NCBI RefSeq assembly: GCF_964355755.1
Contig: NC_092679.1
Coordinates: 8,868,001-8,932,000 of the forward strand
DNA from: Antedon mediterranea
Taxonomy: Eukaryota; Echinodermata; Crinoidea; Comatulida; Antedonidae
Length of the DNA: 64,000 bases
Reading direction: 5' to 3'
The notes beneath the pieces were generated by a model. The model saw nothing but the letters and a program-made list of their open reading frames with translations. It was not told the origin of the DNA and made no database searches. The position numbers were made by a program, and so were the translations under genes. Below, piece after piece: positions 46,736-61,700 of the stretch. Position 1 is the stretch's first letter, and the number at the start of each line of letters is the position of its first letter.

Positions 46736-49700
46736 GCACTTTGATGTTTTTATGTTAACTAGTTTTTTCGAAAATCACAAAATGGTCTAAAACGTCTCCA
46801 AATGTAATTTGAAGCTATTCTAAGCACTTGGGTGTTTTTATGTTAACAGTTTTTTCGAAAATCACAAAATGGTCTAAAACGTTTCCAAATGCGATTTGAA
46901 GCTATTCTGTACACTTTGATGCTTTTATGGTAACAAGTTTTTTCAAAAATCACAAAATGGTCTAAAATGTCTCCAAATGCGATTTGAAGCTATTCTAAGC
47001 ACTTTGGTGTTTTTATGTTAACAAGTTTTTTCGAAAATCACAAAATGGTCTAAAACGTCTCCAAATGCGATTTTAAGCTATTTTAAGCACTTTGGTGTTT
47101 TTGTGTTAACAAGTTTTTCGAATTGCTCAAAATGGTCTAAAACGTCTCCAAATGCGATTTGAAGCTATTCTAAGCACTTTGGTGTTTTTATGTTAACAAG
47201 TTTTTTCGAAAATCACAAAATGGTCTAAAACGTCTCCAAATGCGATTTGAAGCTTTTCTGTACACTTTGATGTTTTTATGTTAACAACTTTTTTCGAAAA
47301 TCACAAAATGGTCTAAAATGTCTCCAAATGCGATTTAAAGCTATTTTAAGCACTTTTGCGTTTTTGTGTAACCAAGTTTTTTCGAAAATCACAAAAGGGT
47401 CAAAAATGTCTCTAAATGCGATTTGAAGCTACTCTAAGCACTTTGGTGTTTTTATGTTAACAAGTTTTTTCGAAAATCACAAAATGGTCTAAAACGTCTC
47501 CAAATGCGATTTGAAGCTATTTTAAGCACTTAGGTGCTTTTGTGTAACCAAGTTTTTTCGAAAATCACAAAAAGGTCTAAAATGTCTCCAAATGTGATTT
47601 GAAGCTATTTTAAGCACTTTGGTGTTTTTGTGTTAACAAGTTTTTCGAAAATCACAAAATTGTCTAAAACGTCTCCAAATGCGATTTGAAGCTATTCTGT
47701 ACACTTTGATGTTTTTATGTTAACAAGTATTTTAGAAAATCACAAAATGGTCTATAATGTCTCTAAATGCGATTTGAAGCTATTCTAAGCACTTTGGTGT
47801 TTTTATGTTAACAAGTTTTTTTCGAAAATCACAAAATGGTCTAAAACGTCTCCAAATGCGATTTGAAGCTATTTTAAGCACTTTGGTGTTTTTGTGTTAA
47901 CAAGTTTTTCGAAATGCTCAAAATGGTCTAAAACGTCTCCAAATGCGATTTGAAGCTATTCTAAGCACTTTGGTGTTTTTATGTTAACAAGTTTTTTCGA
48001 AAATCACAAAATGGTCTAAAACGTCTCCAAATGCGGTTTTAAGCTATTCTGTACACTTTGGTGTTTTTATGTTAACAAGTTTTTTTCGAAAATCACAAAA
48101 TGGTCTAAAACGTCTCCAAATGCGATTTGAAGCTATTCTGTACACTTTGATGTTTTTATGTTAACAAGTTTTTTCGAAAATCACAAAATGGTCTAAAACG
48201 TCTACAAATGCGATTTGAAGCTATTCTAAGCACTTTTGTGTTTTTATGTTAACAAGTTTTTTCGAAAATCACAAAATGGTCTAAAACGTCTGCAAATGCG
48301 ATTTGAAGCTATTCTTAGCACATTGGTGTTTTTATTTAAACAAATTTTTTCGAAACTCACAAAATGGTCTAAAACGTCTCCAAATGCGATTTGAAGCTAT
48401 TTTAAGCACTTTGGTGTTTTTGTGTTAACAAGTTTTTCTAAATGCTCAAAATGGTCTAAAACGTTTTTAAACACGATATTAAGCTATTTTGTGCTCTTTG
48501 ATGTTTTTTTGTGAAAAGTTTTAGCGAAATGCTCAAAATGGTCTAAAACGATTTCTAATGTGATTTTAAGCACTTTGATGTTTTTATGTTAACTAGTTTT
48601 TTCGAAAATCAAAAATGGTCTAAAACGTCTCCAAATGTGATTTGAAGCTATTCTAAGCACTTTGGTGTTTTTATGTTAACAGTTTTTTCGAAAATCACAA
48701 AATGGTCTAAAACGTTTCCAAATGCGATTTGAAGCTATTCTGTACACTTTGATGTTTTTATGGTAACAAGTTTTTTAGAAAATCACAAAATGGTCTAAAA
48801 CATCTCCAAATGCGATTCAAAGCTATTTTAAGCACTTTTGTGTTTTTGTGTAACCAAGTTTTTTCGAAAATCACAAAAGGGTCTAAAATGTCTCTAAATG
48901 CGATTTGAAGCTACTCTAAGCACTTTGGTGTTTTTATGTTAACAAGTTTTTTCGAAAATCAATAAATGGTCTAAAATTTCTCCAAATGCGATTTGAAGCT
49001 ATTCTGTACACTTTACTGTTTTGTGTGAAAAATGTTTGTCGAAATCCTCAAAATGGTCAAAAACGTTTTTAAATACGATATTAAGCTATTTTGTGCTCTT
49101 TGATGTTTTTGTGTGAAAAGTTTTATCGAAATACTCAAAATGGTCTAAAACGGTTTCTAATGTGATTTTAAGCACTTTGATGTTTTTGTGTAACCAAGTT
49201 TTTTCGAAAATCACAAAATGGTCTAAAATGTCTCCAAATGCGATTTGAAGCTATTCTAAGCACTTTGGTGTTTTTATGGAAACAATTTTTTTCGAAAATC
49301 ACAAAATGGTCTAAAACGTCTCCAATAGCAATTTGAAGCTTTTCTGTACACTTTGGTGTTTTTATGTTAACAAGTTTTTTCGAAAATCACAAAATGGTCT
49401 AAAACGTCTCACAATGCGATTTGAAGCTATTCTGTACACTTTGATGTTTTTATGTTAACAAGTTTTTTATAAAATCACAAAATGGTCTAAAACGTCTCCA
49501 AATGCGATTTGAAGCTATTCTGTACACTTTGATGTTTTTATGTTAACAAGTTTTTTCGAAAATCACAAAATGGTCTAAAACGTCTCCAAATGCGATTTGA
49601 AGCTATTTTAAGCACTTTGGTGTTTTTGTGTTCACAAGTTTTTCGAAATGCTCAAAATGGTCTAAAACGTCTCCAAATGCGATTTGAAGCTATTCTAAGC

Positions 49701-52700
49701 ACTTTGGTGTTTTTATGTTAACAAGTTTTTTCGAAAATCACAAAATGGTATAAAACGTCTCCAAAGGCGATTTGAAGCTATTCTAAGCACTTTGGTGTTT
49801 TTATGTTAACAAGTTTTTTCGAAAATCACAAAATGGTCTAAAACGTTTCCAAATGCGATTTGAAGCTATTCTGTACACTTTGATGTTTTGTGTGAAAATT
49901 TTCTTTCGAAATGCTCAAAATGGTCAAAAACGTTTTTAAATACGATATTAAGCTACTTTGTGCTCTTTGATGTTTTTGTGTGAAATGTTTTATCGAAATG
50001 CTCAAAATGGTCTAAAACGGTTTCTAATGTGATTTCAAGCACTTTGATGTTTTTGTGTAACCAAGTTTTTCGAAAATCACAAAATTGTCTAAAACGTCTC
50101 CAAATGCGATTTGAAGCTATTCTGTACACTTTGATGTTTTTATGTTAACAAGTTTTTCGAAAATCACAAAATGGTCTAAAACGTCTCCAAATGCGATTTT
50201 AAGCTATTCTAAGCACTTTGGTGTTTTTATGTTAACAAGTTTTTTTGAAAATCACAAAATGGTCTAAAACGTCTCTAAATGCGATTTGAAGCTTTTCTGT
50301 ACACTTTGATGTTTTTATGTTAACAACTTTTTTCGAAAATCACAAAATGGTCTAAAATGTCTCCAAATGCGATTTGAAGCTATTCTAAGCACTTTGGTGT
50401 TTTTATGGAAACAATTTTTTTCGAAAATCACAAAATGGTCTAAAACGTCTCCAATAGCGATTTGAAGCTTTTCTGTACACTTTGGTGTTTTTATGTTAAC
50501 AAGTTTTTTCGAAAATCACAAAATGGTCTAAAACGTCTCCAAATGCGATTTGAAGCTATTCTGTACACTTTGATGTTTTTATGTTAACTAGTTTTTTCGA
50601 AAATCACAAAATGGTCTAAAACGTCTACAAATGCGATTTGAAGCTATTCTGTACACTTTGATGTTTTTATGTTAACAAGTTTTTTCGAAAATCACAAAAT
50701 GGTCTAAAACGTTTCCAAATGCGATTTGAAGCTATTCTGTACACTTTGATGTTTTGTGTGAAAATTTTCTGTCGAAATGCTCAAAATGGTCAAAAACGTT
50801 TTTAAATACGATATTAAGCTACTTTGTGCTCTTTGATGTTTTTGTGTGAAATGTTTTATCGAAATGCTCAAAATGGTCTAAAACGGTTTCTAATGTGATT
50901 TCAAGCACTTTGATGTTTTTGTATAACCAAGTTTTTCGAAAATCACAAAATTGTCTAAAACGTCTCCAAATGCAATTTGAAGCTATTCTGTACACTTTGA
51001 TGTTTTTATGTTAACAAGTTTTTCGAAAATCACAAAATGGTCTAAAACGTCTCCAAATGCGATTTTAAGCTATTCTAAGAACTTTGGTGTTTTTATGTTA
51101 ACAAGTTTTTCGAAAATCACAAAATTGTCTAAAACGTCTCCAAATGCGATTTGAAGCTATTCTGTACACTTTGATGTTTTTATGTTAACAACTTTTTTCG
51201 AAAATCACAAAATGGTCTAAAATGTCTCCAAAATGCGATTTGAAGTTATTCTAAGCACTTTGGTGTTTTTATGGAAACAATTTTTTTCGAAAATCACAAA
51301 ATGGTCTAAAACGTCTCCAATAGCGATTTGAAGCTTTTCTGTACACTTTGGTGTTTTTATGTTAACAAGTTTTTTCGAAAATCACAAAATGGTCTAAAAC
51401 GTCTACAAATGCGATTTGAAGCTATTCTAAGCACTTTTGTGTTTTTATGTTAACAAGTTTTTTCGAAAATCACAAAATGGTCTAAAACGTCTGCAAATGC
51501 GATTTGAAGCTATTCTTAGCACATTGGTGTTTTTATTTAAACAAATTTTTTCGAAACTCACAAAATGGTCTAAAACGTCTCCAAATGCGATTGCAAGCTA
51601 TTTTAAGCACTTTGGTATTTTTGTGTTAACAAGTTTTTCGAAATGCTCAAAATGGTCTAAAACGTTTTTAAACACGATATTAAGCTATTTTGTGCTCTTT
51701 GATTTTTTTTGTGAAAAGTTTTAGCGAAATGCTCAAAATGGTCTAAAACGATTTCTAATGTGATTTTAAGGACTTTGATGTTTTTATGTTAACTAGTTTT
51801 TTCGAAAATCACAAAATGGTCTAAAACGTCTCCAAATGCGATTTGAAGCTATTTTAAGCACTTAGGTGCTTTTGTGTAACCAAGTTTTTTCGAAAATCAC
51901 AAAAAGGTCTAAAATGTCTCCAAATGTGATTTGAAGCTATTTTAAGCACTTTGGTGTTTTTGTGTTAACAAGTTTTTCGAAAATCACAAAATTGTCTAAA
52001 ACGTCTCCAAATGCGATTTGAAGCTATTCTGTACACTTTGATGTTTTTATGTTAACAAGTATTTTAGAAAATCACAAAATGGTCTATAATGTCTCTAAAT
52101 GCGATTTGAAGCTATTCTAAGCACTTTGGTGTTTTTGTGTTAACAAGTTTTTCGAAATGCTCAAAATGGTCTAAAACGTCTCCAAATGCGATTTGAAGCT
52201 ATTCTAAGCACTTTGGTGTTTTTATGTTAACAAGTTTTTTCGAAAATCACAAAATGGTCTAAAACGTCTCCAAATGCGATTTGAAGCTATTCTGTACACT
52301 TTGATGTTTTTATGTTAACAAGTTTTTTCGAAAATCACAAAATGGTCTAAAACGTTTCCAAATGCGATTTGAAGCTATTCTGTACACTTTGATGTTTTGT
52401 GTGAAAATTTTCTGTCGAAATGCTCAAAATGGTCAAAAACGTTTTTAAATACGATATTAAGCTACTTTGTGCTCTTTGATGTTTTTGTGTGAAATGTTTT
52501 ATCGAAATGCTCAAAATGGTCTAAAACGGTTTCTAATGTGATTTCAAGCACTTTGATGTTTTTATGTTAACAAGTTTTTTCGAAAATCACAAAATGGTCT
52601 AAAACGTTTCCAAATGCGATTTGAAGCTATTCTGTACACTTTGATGTTTTGTGTGAAAATTTTCTGTCGAAATGCTCAAAATGGTCAAAAACGTTTTTAA

Positions 52701-55129
52701 ATACGATATTAAGCTACTTCGTGCTCTTTGATGTTTTTGTGTGAAATGTTTTATCGAAATGCTCAAAATGGTCTAAAACGGTTTCTAATGTGATTTCAAG
52801 CACTTTGATGTTTTTGTGTAACCAAGTTTTTCGAAAATCACAAAATTGTCTAAAACGTCTCCAAATGCGATTTGAAGCTATTCTGTACACTTTGATGTTT
52901 TTATGTTAACAAGTATTTTAGAAAATCACAAAATGGTCTATAATGTCTCTAAATGCGATTTGAAGCTATTCTAAGCACTTTGGTGTTTTTATGTTAACAA
53001 GTTTTTTCGAAAATCACAAAATGGTCTAAAACGTCTCCAAATGCGATTTGAAGCTATTTTAAGCACTTTGGTGTTTTTGTGTTAACAAGTTTTTCGAAAT
53101 GCTCAAAATGGTCTAAAACGTATCCAAATGCGATTTGAAGCTATTCTAAGCACTTTGGTGTTTTTATGTTAACAAGTTTTTTCGAAAATCACAAAATGGT
53201 CTAAAACGTCTCCAAATGCGATTTTAAGCTATTCTGTACACTTTGATGTTTTTATGTTAACAAGTTTTTTCGAAAATCACAAAATGGTCTAAAACGTTTC
53301 CAAATGCGATTTGAAGCTATTCTGTACACTTTGATGTTTTGTGTGAAAATTTTCTGTCGAAATGCTCAAAATGGTCAAAAACGTTTTTAAATACGATATT
53401 AAGCTACTTTGTGCTCTTTGATGTTTTTGTGTGAAATGTTTTATCGAAATGCTCAAAATGGTCTAAAACGGTTTCTAATGTGATTTCAAGCACTTTGATG
53501 TTTTTGTGTAACCAAGTTTTTCGAAAATCACAAAATTGTCTAAAACGTCTCCAAATGCGATTTGAAGCTATTCTGTACACTTTGATGTTTTTATGTTAAC
53601 AAGTTTTTCGAAAATCACAAAATGGTCTAAAACGTCTCCAAATGCGATTTTAAGCTATTCTAAGCACTTTGGTGTTTTTATGTTAACAAGTTTTTTTGAA
53701 AATCACAAAATGTTCTAAAACGTCTCTAAATGCGATTTGAAGCTTTTCTGTACACTTTGATGTTTTTATGTTAACAACTTTTTTCGAAAATCACAAAATG
53801 GTCTAAAATGTCTCCAAATGCGATTTGAAGCTATTCTAAGCACTTTGGTGTTTTTATGGAAACAATTTTTTTCGAAAATCACAAAATGGTCTAAAACGTC
53901 TACATTAGCGATTTGAAGCTTTTCTGTACACTTTGGTGTTTTTATGTTAACAAGTTTTTTCGAAAATCACAAAATGGTCTAAAACGTCTCCAAATGCGAT
54001 TTGAAGCTATTTTAAGCACTTTGGTGTTTTTATCTTAACAAGTTTTTTCGAAAATCACAAAATGGTCTAAAACGTCTCCAAATGCGATTTGAAGCTATTC
54101 TAAGCACTTTGGTGTTTTTATGTTAACAAGTTTTTTCAAAAATCACAAAACGGTCTAAAACGTCTCCAAATGCGATTTGAAGCTATTCTGTACACTTTGA
54201 TGTTTTTATGTTAACAAGTTTTTTCAAAAATCACAAAATGGTCTAAAACGTTTCCAAATGCGATTTGAAGCTATTCAAATAGCATTTGATGTTTTGTGTG
54301 AAAATTTTCTGTCGAAATGCTCAAAATGGTCAAAAACGTTTTTAAATACGATATTAAGCTACTTTGTGCTCTTTGATGTTTTTGTGTGAAAAGTTTTATC
54401 GAAATGCTCAAAATGGTCTAAAACGGTTGCTAATGTGATTTCAAGCACTTTGATGTTTTTGTGTAACCAAGTTTTTCGAAAATCACAAAATTGTCTAAAA
54501 CGTCTCCAAATGCGATTTGAAGCTATTCTGTACACTTTGATGTTTTTATGTTAACAAGTTTTTCGAAAATCACAAAATGGTCTAAAACGTCTCCAAATGC
54601 GATTTGAAGCTAATCTTAGCACTTTGGTGTTTTTATGTTAACAAGTTTTTTCGAAAATCACAAAATGGTCTAAAACGTCTCCAAATGCGATTTGAAGCTA
54701 TTCTGTACACTTTGATGTTTTTATGTTAACAAGTTTTTTCGAAAATCAAAAATGGTCTAAAACGTCTACAAATGCGATTTGAAGCTATTCTAAGCACTTT
54801 TGTGTTTTTATGTTAACAAGTTTTTTCGAAAATCACAAAATGGTCTAAAACGTCTGCAAATGCGATTTGAAGCTATTCTTAGCACATTGGTGTTTTTATT
54901 TAAACAAATTTTTTCGAAACTCACAAAATGGTCTAAAACGTCTCCAAATGCGATTTGAAGCTATTTTAAGCACTTTGGTGTTTTTGTGTTAACAAGTTTT
55001 TCGAAATGCTCAAAATGGTCTAAAACGTTTTTAAACACGATATTAAGCTATTTTGTGCTCTTTGATGTTTTTTTGTGAAAAGTTTTAGCGAAATGCTCAA
55101 AATGGTGTAAAACGATTTCTAATGTGATT
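46736..55129 (+). repeat. Satellite array, 8.4-kb segment
   Basis: Uninterrupted satellite between copies 5 and 6. X cassettes lie near 49071, 49931, 50801, 52441, 52701, 53381 and 54341. Unfilled Y cassettes lie near 48461 and 51661, and the Y near 55021 hosts copy 6. The stretch 48424 to about 52110 matches 4621 to about 8220 at offset 43803, changing by one monomer to 43891 further on. The open frame at 51437 is satellite read-through. Confidence 0.95.
52311..52814 (+). repeat. Tandem duplication of one monomer plus cassette X, 252 bp x 2
   Basis: AGTTTTTTCG followed by the same monomer and cassette X recurs 252 bp apart (52321 and 52573), which equals 88 + 164. The second copy has one visible change (GCTACTTCGTGCTC). 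This is the smallest clean higher-order duplication in the window and keeps the X cassette intact. Confidence 0.8.
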
Positions 55130-55133
55130 TTAA

Positions 55134-55759
55134 AGACCCCTTCCCTGCAATTTTGGACGTTTTTTGGAAAATAATACATATATATCACTTTAAAAACATT
55201 AAACCATGTCATTCCTTGTCTTAAATGTACGTTTTATGGTAAATTATGATAAAAAGTGAGAAACAATGCACTACCTAAGTAGCTCGCGGCGATCGACCTC
55301 TCGTGGACGGTCTTAGGCCTAGCCTAGCTAGGCTTAGTTTTGTAGGCCTAGCTGGTAAACATCGATAACGTACGAACATCGTACGCTAGCTATATACCTA
55401 GCCTGACGTTGTATAGTTGCTGCATTAATTGTCTTTCTATTTTTGCCAGACTCCGTTGATACAAATTGGGGAAAACCCGGTATTTTCGCTGAAAAGTTAG
55501 GAGTCTTCCATTTGTTTTGGCTTTACGATCGATCGAAAAGTGGGCGAATTACAGGTGAAAAACAAAAATATCAATCCGCGTGCAATGCATTTTGGGATTT
55601 ATAGCGGGCCGCTATAATTATTAGAATCGATTTATTTTTCACATTTTTAACCGTTTAAAGACGAAAAAAGTTATCGCAATATGACCATATAGTATTATTT
55701 TTACATTAAATATAGTTTGTGATCTTAAATTAGATCTAAAAAACGTAGGGAATGGGGCT
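55134..55759. mobile_element. 626-bp TTAA-flanked MITE-like element, copy 6
   Basis: TTAA at 55130-55133 and 55760-55763 flanks it. It carries the TTTACG and GCGTGC variants found otherwise only in copy 1. The satellite on both sides also matches copy 1 at the constant offset 54909, from the window start to about 57470. Copies 1 and 6 are therefore sister copies of one duplicated block. Confidence 0.8.
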
Positions 55760-55763
55760 TTAA

Positions 55764-58700
55764 GCACTTTGATGTTTTTATGTTAACTAGTTTTTTCGAA
55801 AATCACAAAATGGTCTAAAACGTCTCCAAATGTAATTTGAAGCTATTCTAAGCACTTGGGTGTTTTTATGTTAACAGTTTTTTCGAAAATCACAAAATGG
55901 TCTAATACGTTTCCAAATGCGATTTGAAGCTATTCTGTACACTTTGATGCTTTTATGGTAACAAGTTTTTTCAAAAATCACAAAATGGTCTAAAATGTCT
56001 CCAAATGCGATTTGAAGCTATTCTAAGCACTTTGGTGTTTTTATGGAAACAATTTTTTTCGAAAATCACAAAATGGTCTAAAACGTCTCCAATAGCGATT
56101 TGAAGCTTTTCTGTACACTTTGGTGTTTTTATGTTAACAAGTTTTTTCGAAAATCACAAAATGGTCTAAAACGTTTCCAAATGCGATTTGAAGCTATTCT
56201 GTACACTTTGATGCTTTTATGGTAACAAGTTTTTTAGAAAATCACAAAATGGTCTAAAACATCTCCAAATGCGATTTAAAGCTATTTTAAGCACTTTTGT
56301 GTTTTTGTGTAACCAAGTTTTTTCGAAAATCACAAAAGGGTCAAAAATGTCTCTAAATGCGATTTGAAGCTACTCTAAGCACTTTGGTGTTTTTATGTTA
56401 ACAAGTTTTTTCGAAAATCACAAAATGGTCTAAAATGTCTCCAAATGCGATTTGAAGCTATTCTGTACACTTTGCTGTTTTGTGTGAAAAATGTTTGTCG
56501 AAATCCTCAAAATGGTCAAAAACGTTTTTAAATACGATATTAAGCTATTTTTTGCTCTTTGATGTTTTTGTGTGAAAAGTTTTATCGAAATACTCAAAAT
56601 GGTCTAAAACGGTTTCTAATGTGATTTTAAGCACTTTGATGTTTTTGTGTAACCAAGTTTTTTCGAAAATCACAAAATGGTCTAAAATGTCTCCAAATGC
56701 GATTTGAAGCTATTCTAAGCACTTTGGTGTTTTTATGAAAACAATTTTTTTCGAAAATCACAAAATGGTCTAAAACGTCTCCAATAGCAATTTGAAGCTT
56801 TTCTGTACACTTTGGTGTTTTTATGTTAACAAGTTTTTTCGAAAATCACAAAATGGTCTAAAACGTCTCCAAATGCGATTTGAAGCTATTCTGTACACTT
56901 TGATGTTTTTATGTTCACAAGTTTTTTATAAAATCACAAAATGGTATAAAACGTCTCCAAATGCGATTTGAAGCTATTCTGTACACTTTGATGTTTTTAT
57001 GTTAACAAGTTTTTTCGAAAATCACAAAAGGGTCTAAAATGTCTCGAAATGCGATTTGAAGCTATTCTAAGCACTTTGGTGTTTTTATGTTAACAAGTTT
57101 TTTCGAAAATCACAAAATGGTCTAAAACGTCTCCAAATGCGATTTGAAGCTATTCTAAGCACTTTGGTGTTTTTATGTTAACAAGTTTTTTCGAAAATCA
57201 CAAAATGGTCTAAAACGTCTCCAAATGCGATTTGAAGCTGTTTTAAGCACTTTGGTGCTTTTGTGTAACCAAGTTTTTTCGAAAATCACGAAATGGTCTA
57301 AAACGTCTCCAAATGCGATTTGAAGCTATTCTAAGCACTTTGGTGTTTTTACGTTAACAAGTTTTTTCGAAAATCACAAAATGGTCTAAAACGTCTCCAA
57401 ATGCGATTTGAAGCTATTCTGTACACTTTGATGTTTTTATGTTAAAAAGTTTTTTCGAAAATCACAAAATGGTCTAAAACATCTACAAATGCGATTTGAA
57501 GCTATTCTGTACACTTTGATGTTTTTATGTTAACAAGTTTTTTCGAAAATCACAAAATGGTCTAAAACGTTTCCAAATGCGATTTGAAGCTATTCTGTAC
57601 ACTTTTATGTTTTGTGTGAAAATTTTCTGTCGAAATGCTCAAAATGGTCAAAAACGTTTTTAAATACGATATTAAGCTACTTTGTGCTCTTTGATGTTTT
57701 TGTGTGAAATGTTTTATCGAAATGCTCAAAATGGTCTAAAACGGTTTCTAATGTGATTTCAAGCACTTTGATGTTTTTGTGTAACCAAGTTTTTTCGAAA
57801 ATCACAAAATGGTCTAAAACGTCTCCAAATGCGATTTGAAGCTATTTTAAGCACTTTGGTGCTTTTGTGTAACCAAGTTTTTTCGAAAATCACGAAATGG
57901 TCTAAAACGTCTCCAAATGCGATTTGAAGCTATTTTAAGCACTTTGGTGCTTTTGTGTAACCAAGTTTTTTCGAAAATCACGAAATGGTCTAAAACGTCT
58001 CCAAATGCGATTTGAAGCTATTCTAAGCACTTTGGTGTTTTTACGTTAACAAGTTTTTTCGAAAATCACAAAATGGTCTAAAACGTCTCCAAATGCGATT
58101 TGAAGCTATTCTGTACACTTTGATGTTTTTATGTTAACAAGTTTTTTCGAAAATCACAAAATGGTCTAAAACGTCTCCAAATGCGATTTAAAGCTATTTT
58201 AAGCACTTTTGTGTTTTTGTGTAACCAAGTTTTTTCGAAAATCACAAAAGGGTCTAAAATTTCTGTAAATGCGATTTGAAGCTATTTAAAGCACTTTGGT
58301 GTTTTTAGGTTAACAAGTTTTTTCGAAAATCACAAAATGGTCTAAAACGTCTACAAATGCGATTTGAAGCTATTCTAAGCACTTTTGTGTTTTTATGTTA
58401 ACAAGTTTTTTCGAGAATCACAAAATGGTCTAAAACGTCTCCAAATGCGATTTGAAGCTATTTTAAGCACTTTGGTGTTTTTGTGTTAACAAGTTTTTCG
58501 AAATGCTCAAAATGGTCTAAAACGTCTCCAAATGCGATTTGAAGCTATTCTAAGCACTTTGGTGTTTTTATGTTAACAAGTTTTTTCGAAAATCACAAAA
58601 TGGTATAAAACGTCTCCAAATGCGATTTGAAGCTATTCTAAGCACTTTGGTGTTTTTATGTTAACAAGTTTTTTCGAAAATCATAAAATGGTCTAAAACG

Positions 58701-61700
58701 TTTCCAAATGCGATTTCAAGCTATTCTGTACACTTTGATGTTTTGTGTGAAAATTTTCTTTCGAAATGCTCAAAAGGGTCAAAAACGTTTTTAAATACGA
58801 TATTAAGCTACTTTGTGCTCTTTGATGTTTTTGTGTGAAATGTTTTATCGAAATGCTCAAAATGTTCTAAAACGGTTTCTAATGTGATTTCAAGCACTTT
58901 GATGTTTTTGTGTAACCAAGTTTTTCGAAAATCACAAAATTGTCTAAAACGTCTCCAAATGCGATTTGAAGCTATTCTGTACACTTTGATGTTTTTATGT
59001 TAACAAGTTTTTCGAAAATCACAAAATGGTCTAAAACGTCTCCAAATGCGATTTTAAGCTATTCTAAGCACTTTGGTGTTTTTATGTTAACAAGTTTTTT
59101 TGAAAATCACAAAATGGTCTAAAACGTCTCTAAATGCGATTTGAAGCTTTTCTGTACACTTTGATGTTTTTATGTTAACAACTTTTTTCGAAAATCACAA
59201 AATGGTCTAAAATGTCTCCAAATGCGATTTGAAGCTATTCTAAGCACTTTGGTGTTTTTATGGAAACAATTTTTTTCGAAAATCACAAAATGGTCTAAAA
59301 CGTCTCCAATAGCGATTTGAAGCTTTTCTGTACACTTTGGTGTTTTTATGTTAACAAGTTTTTTCGAAAATCACAAAATGGTTTAAAACGTCTCCAAATG
59401 CGATTTGAAGCTATTCTGTACACTTTGATGTTTTTATGTTAACAAGTGTTTTCGAAAATCACAAAATGGTCTAAAACGTCTACAAATGCGATTTGAAGCT
59501 ATTCTAAGCACTTTTGTGTTTTTATGTTAACAAGTTTTTTCGAAAATCACAAAAATAAATGGTCTAAAAGGTCTGCAAATGCGATTTGAAACTATTCTTA
59601 GCACATTGGTGTTTTTATTTAAACAAATTTTTTCGAAACTCACAAAATGGTCTAAAACGTCTCCAAATGCGATTTGAAGCTATTTTAAGCACTTTGGTGT
59701 TTTTGTGTTAACAAGTTTTTCGAAATGCTCAAAATGGTCTAAAACGTTTTTAAACACGATATTAAGCTATTTTGTGCTCTTTGATGTTTTTTTGTGAAAA
59801 GTTTTAGCAAAATGCTCAAAATGGTCTAAAACGATTTCTAATGTGATTTTAAGCACTTTGATGTTTTTATGTTAACTAGTTTTTTCGAAAATCACAAAAT
59901 GGTCTAAAACGTCTCCAAATGCGATTTGAAGCTATTTTAAGCACTTAGGTGCTTTTGTGTAACCAAGTTTTTTTGAAAATCACAAAAGGGTCTAAAATGT
60001 CTCCAAATGTGATTTGAAGCTATTTTAAGCACTTTGGTGTTTTTGTGTTAACAAGTTTTTCGAAAATCACAAAATTGTCTAAAACGTCTCCAAATGCGAT
60101 TTGAAGCTATTCTGTACACTTTGATGTTTTTATGTTAAGTTTTTTTGAAAATCACAAAATGGTCTAAAACGTTTCCAAATGCGATTTGAAGCTATTCTCT
60201 ACACTTTGATGTTTTGTGTGAAAATTTTCTTTCGAAATGCTCAAAATGGTCAAAAACGTTTTTAAATACGATATTAAGCTACTTTGTGCTCTTTGATGTT
60301 TTTGTCTGAAATGTTTTATCGAAATGCTCAAAATGGTCTAAAACGGTTTCTAATGTGATTTCAAGCACTTTGATGTTTTTGTGTTACCAAGTTTTTCGAA
60401 AAACACAAAATTGTCTAAAACGTCTCCAAATGCGATTTGAAGCTATTCTGTACACTTTGATGTTTTTATGTTAACAAGTTTTTCTAAAATCACAAAATGG
60501 TCTAAAACGTCTCCAAATGCGATTTTAAGCTATTCTAAGCACTTTGGTGTTTTTATGTTAACAAGTTTTTTTGAAAATCACAAAATGGTCTAAAACGTCT
60601 TTAAATGCGATATGAAGCTTTTCTAAGCACTTTGGTGTTTTTATGGAAACAATTTTTTTCGAAAATCACAAAATGGTCTAAAACGTCTCCAAATGTGATT
60701 TGAAGCTATTCTGTACACTTTGATGTTTTTATGCTAACAAGTTTTTTCGAAAATCACAAAATGGTCTAAAACGTCTACAAATGCGATTTGAAGCTAATCT
60801 GTACACTTTGATGTTTTTATGTTAACAAGTTTTTTCGAAAATCACAAAATGGTCTAAAACGTTTCCAAATGCGATTTGAAGCTATTCTGTACACTTTGAT
60901 GTTTTGTGTGAAAATTTTCTGTCGAAATGCTCAAAATGGTCAAAAACGTTTTTAAATACGATATTAAGCTACTTTGTGCTCTTTGATGTTTTTGTGTGAA
61001 ATGTTTTATCGAAATGCTCAAAATGGTCTAAAACGGTTTCTAATGTGATTTCAAGCACTTTGATGTTTTTGTGTAACCAAGTTTTTCAAAAATCACAAAA
61101 TTGTCTAAAACGTCTCCAAATGCGATTTGAAGCTATTCTGTACACTTTGGTGTTTTTATGTTAACAAGTTTTTTCGAAAATCACAAAATGGTCTAAAACG
61201 TCTCCAAATGCGATTTAAAGCTATTTTAAGCACTTTTGTGTTTTTGTGTAACCAAGTTTTTTCGAAAATCACAAAATGGTCTAAAACGTCTCCAAATGCG
61301 ATTTGAAGCTATTCTAAGCACTTTGGTGTTTTTATGTTAACAAGTTTTTTGGAAAATCACAAAATGGTATAAAACGTCTCCAAATGCGATTTGAAGCTAT
61401 TCTAAGCACTTTGGTGTTTTTATGTTAACAAGTTTTTTCGAAAATCACAAAATGGTCTAAAACGTCTCCAAATGCGATTTAAAGCTATTTTAAGCACTTT
61501 GGTGTTTTTGTGTTAACAAGTTTTTCGAAATGCACAAAATGGTCTAAAACGTCTCCAAATGCGATTTGAAGCTATTCTAAGCACTTTGGTGTTTTTATGT
61601 TAACAAGTTTTTTCGAAAATCACAAAATGGTCTAAAACGTCTCCAAATGCGATTTGAAGCTATTCTGTACACTTTGATGTTTTTATGTTAACAAGTTTTT

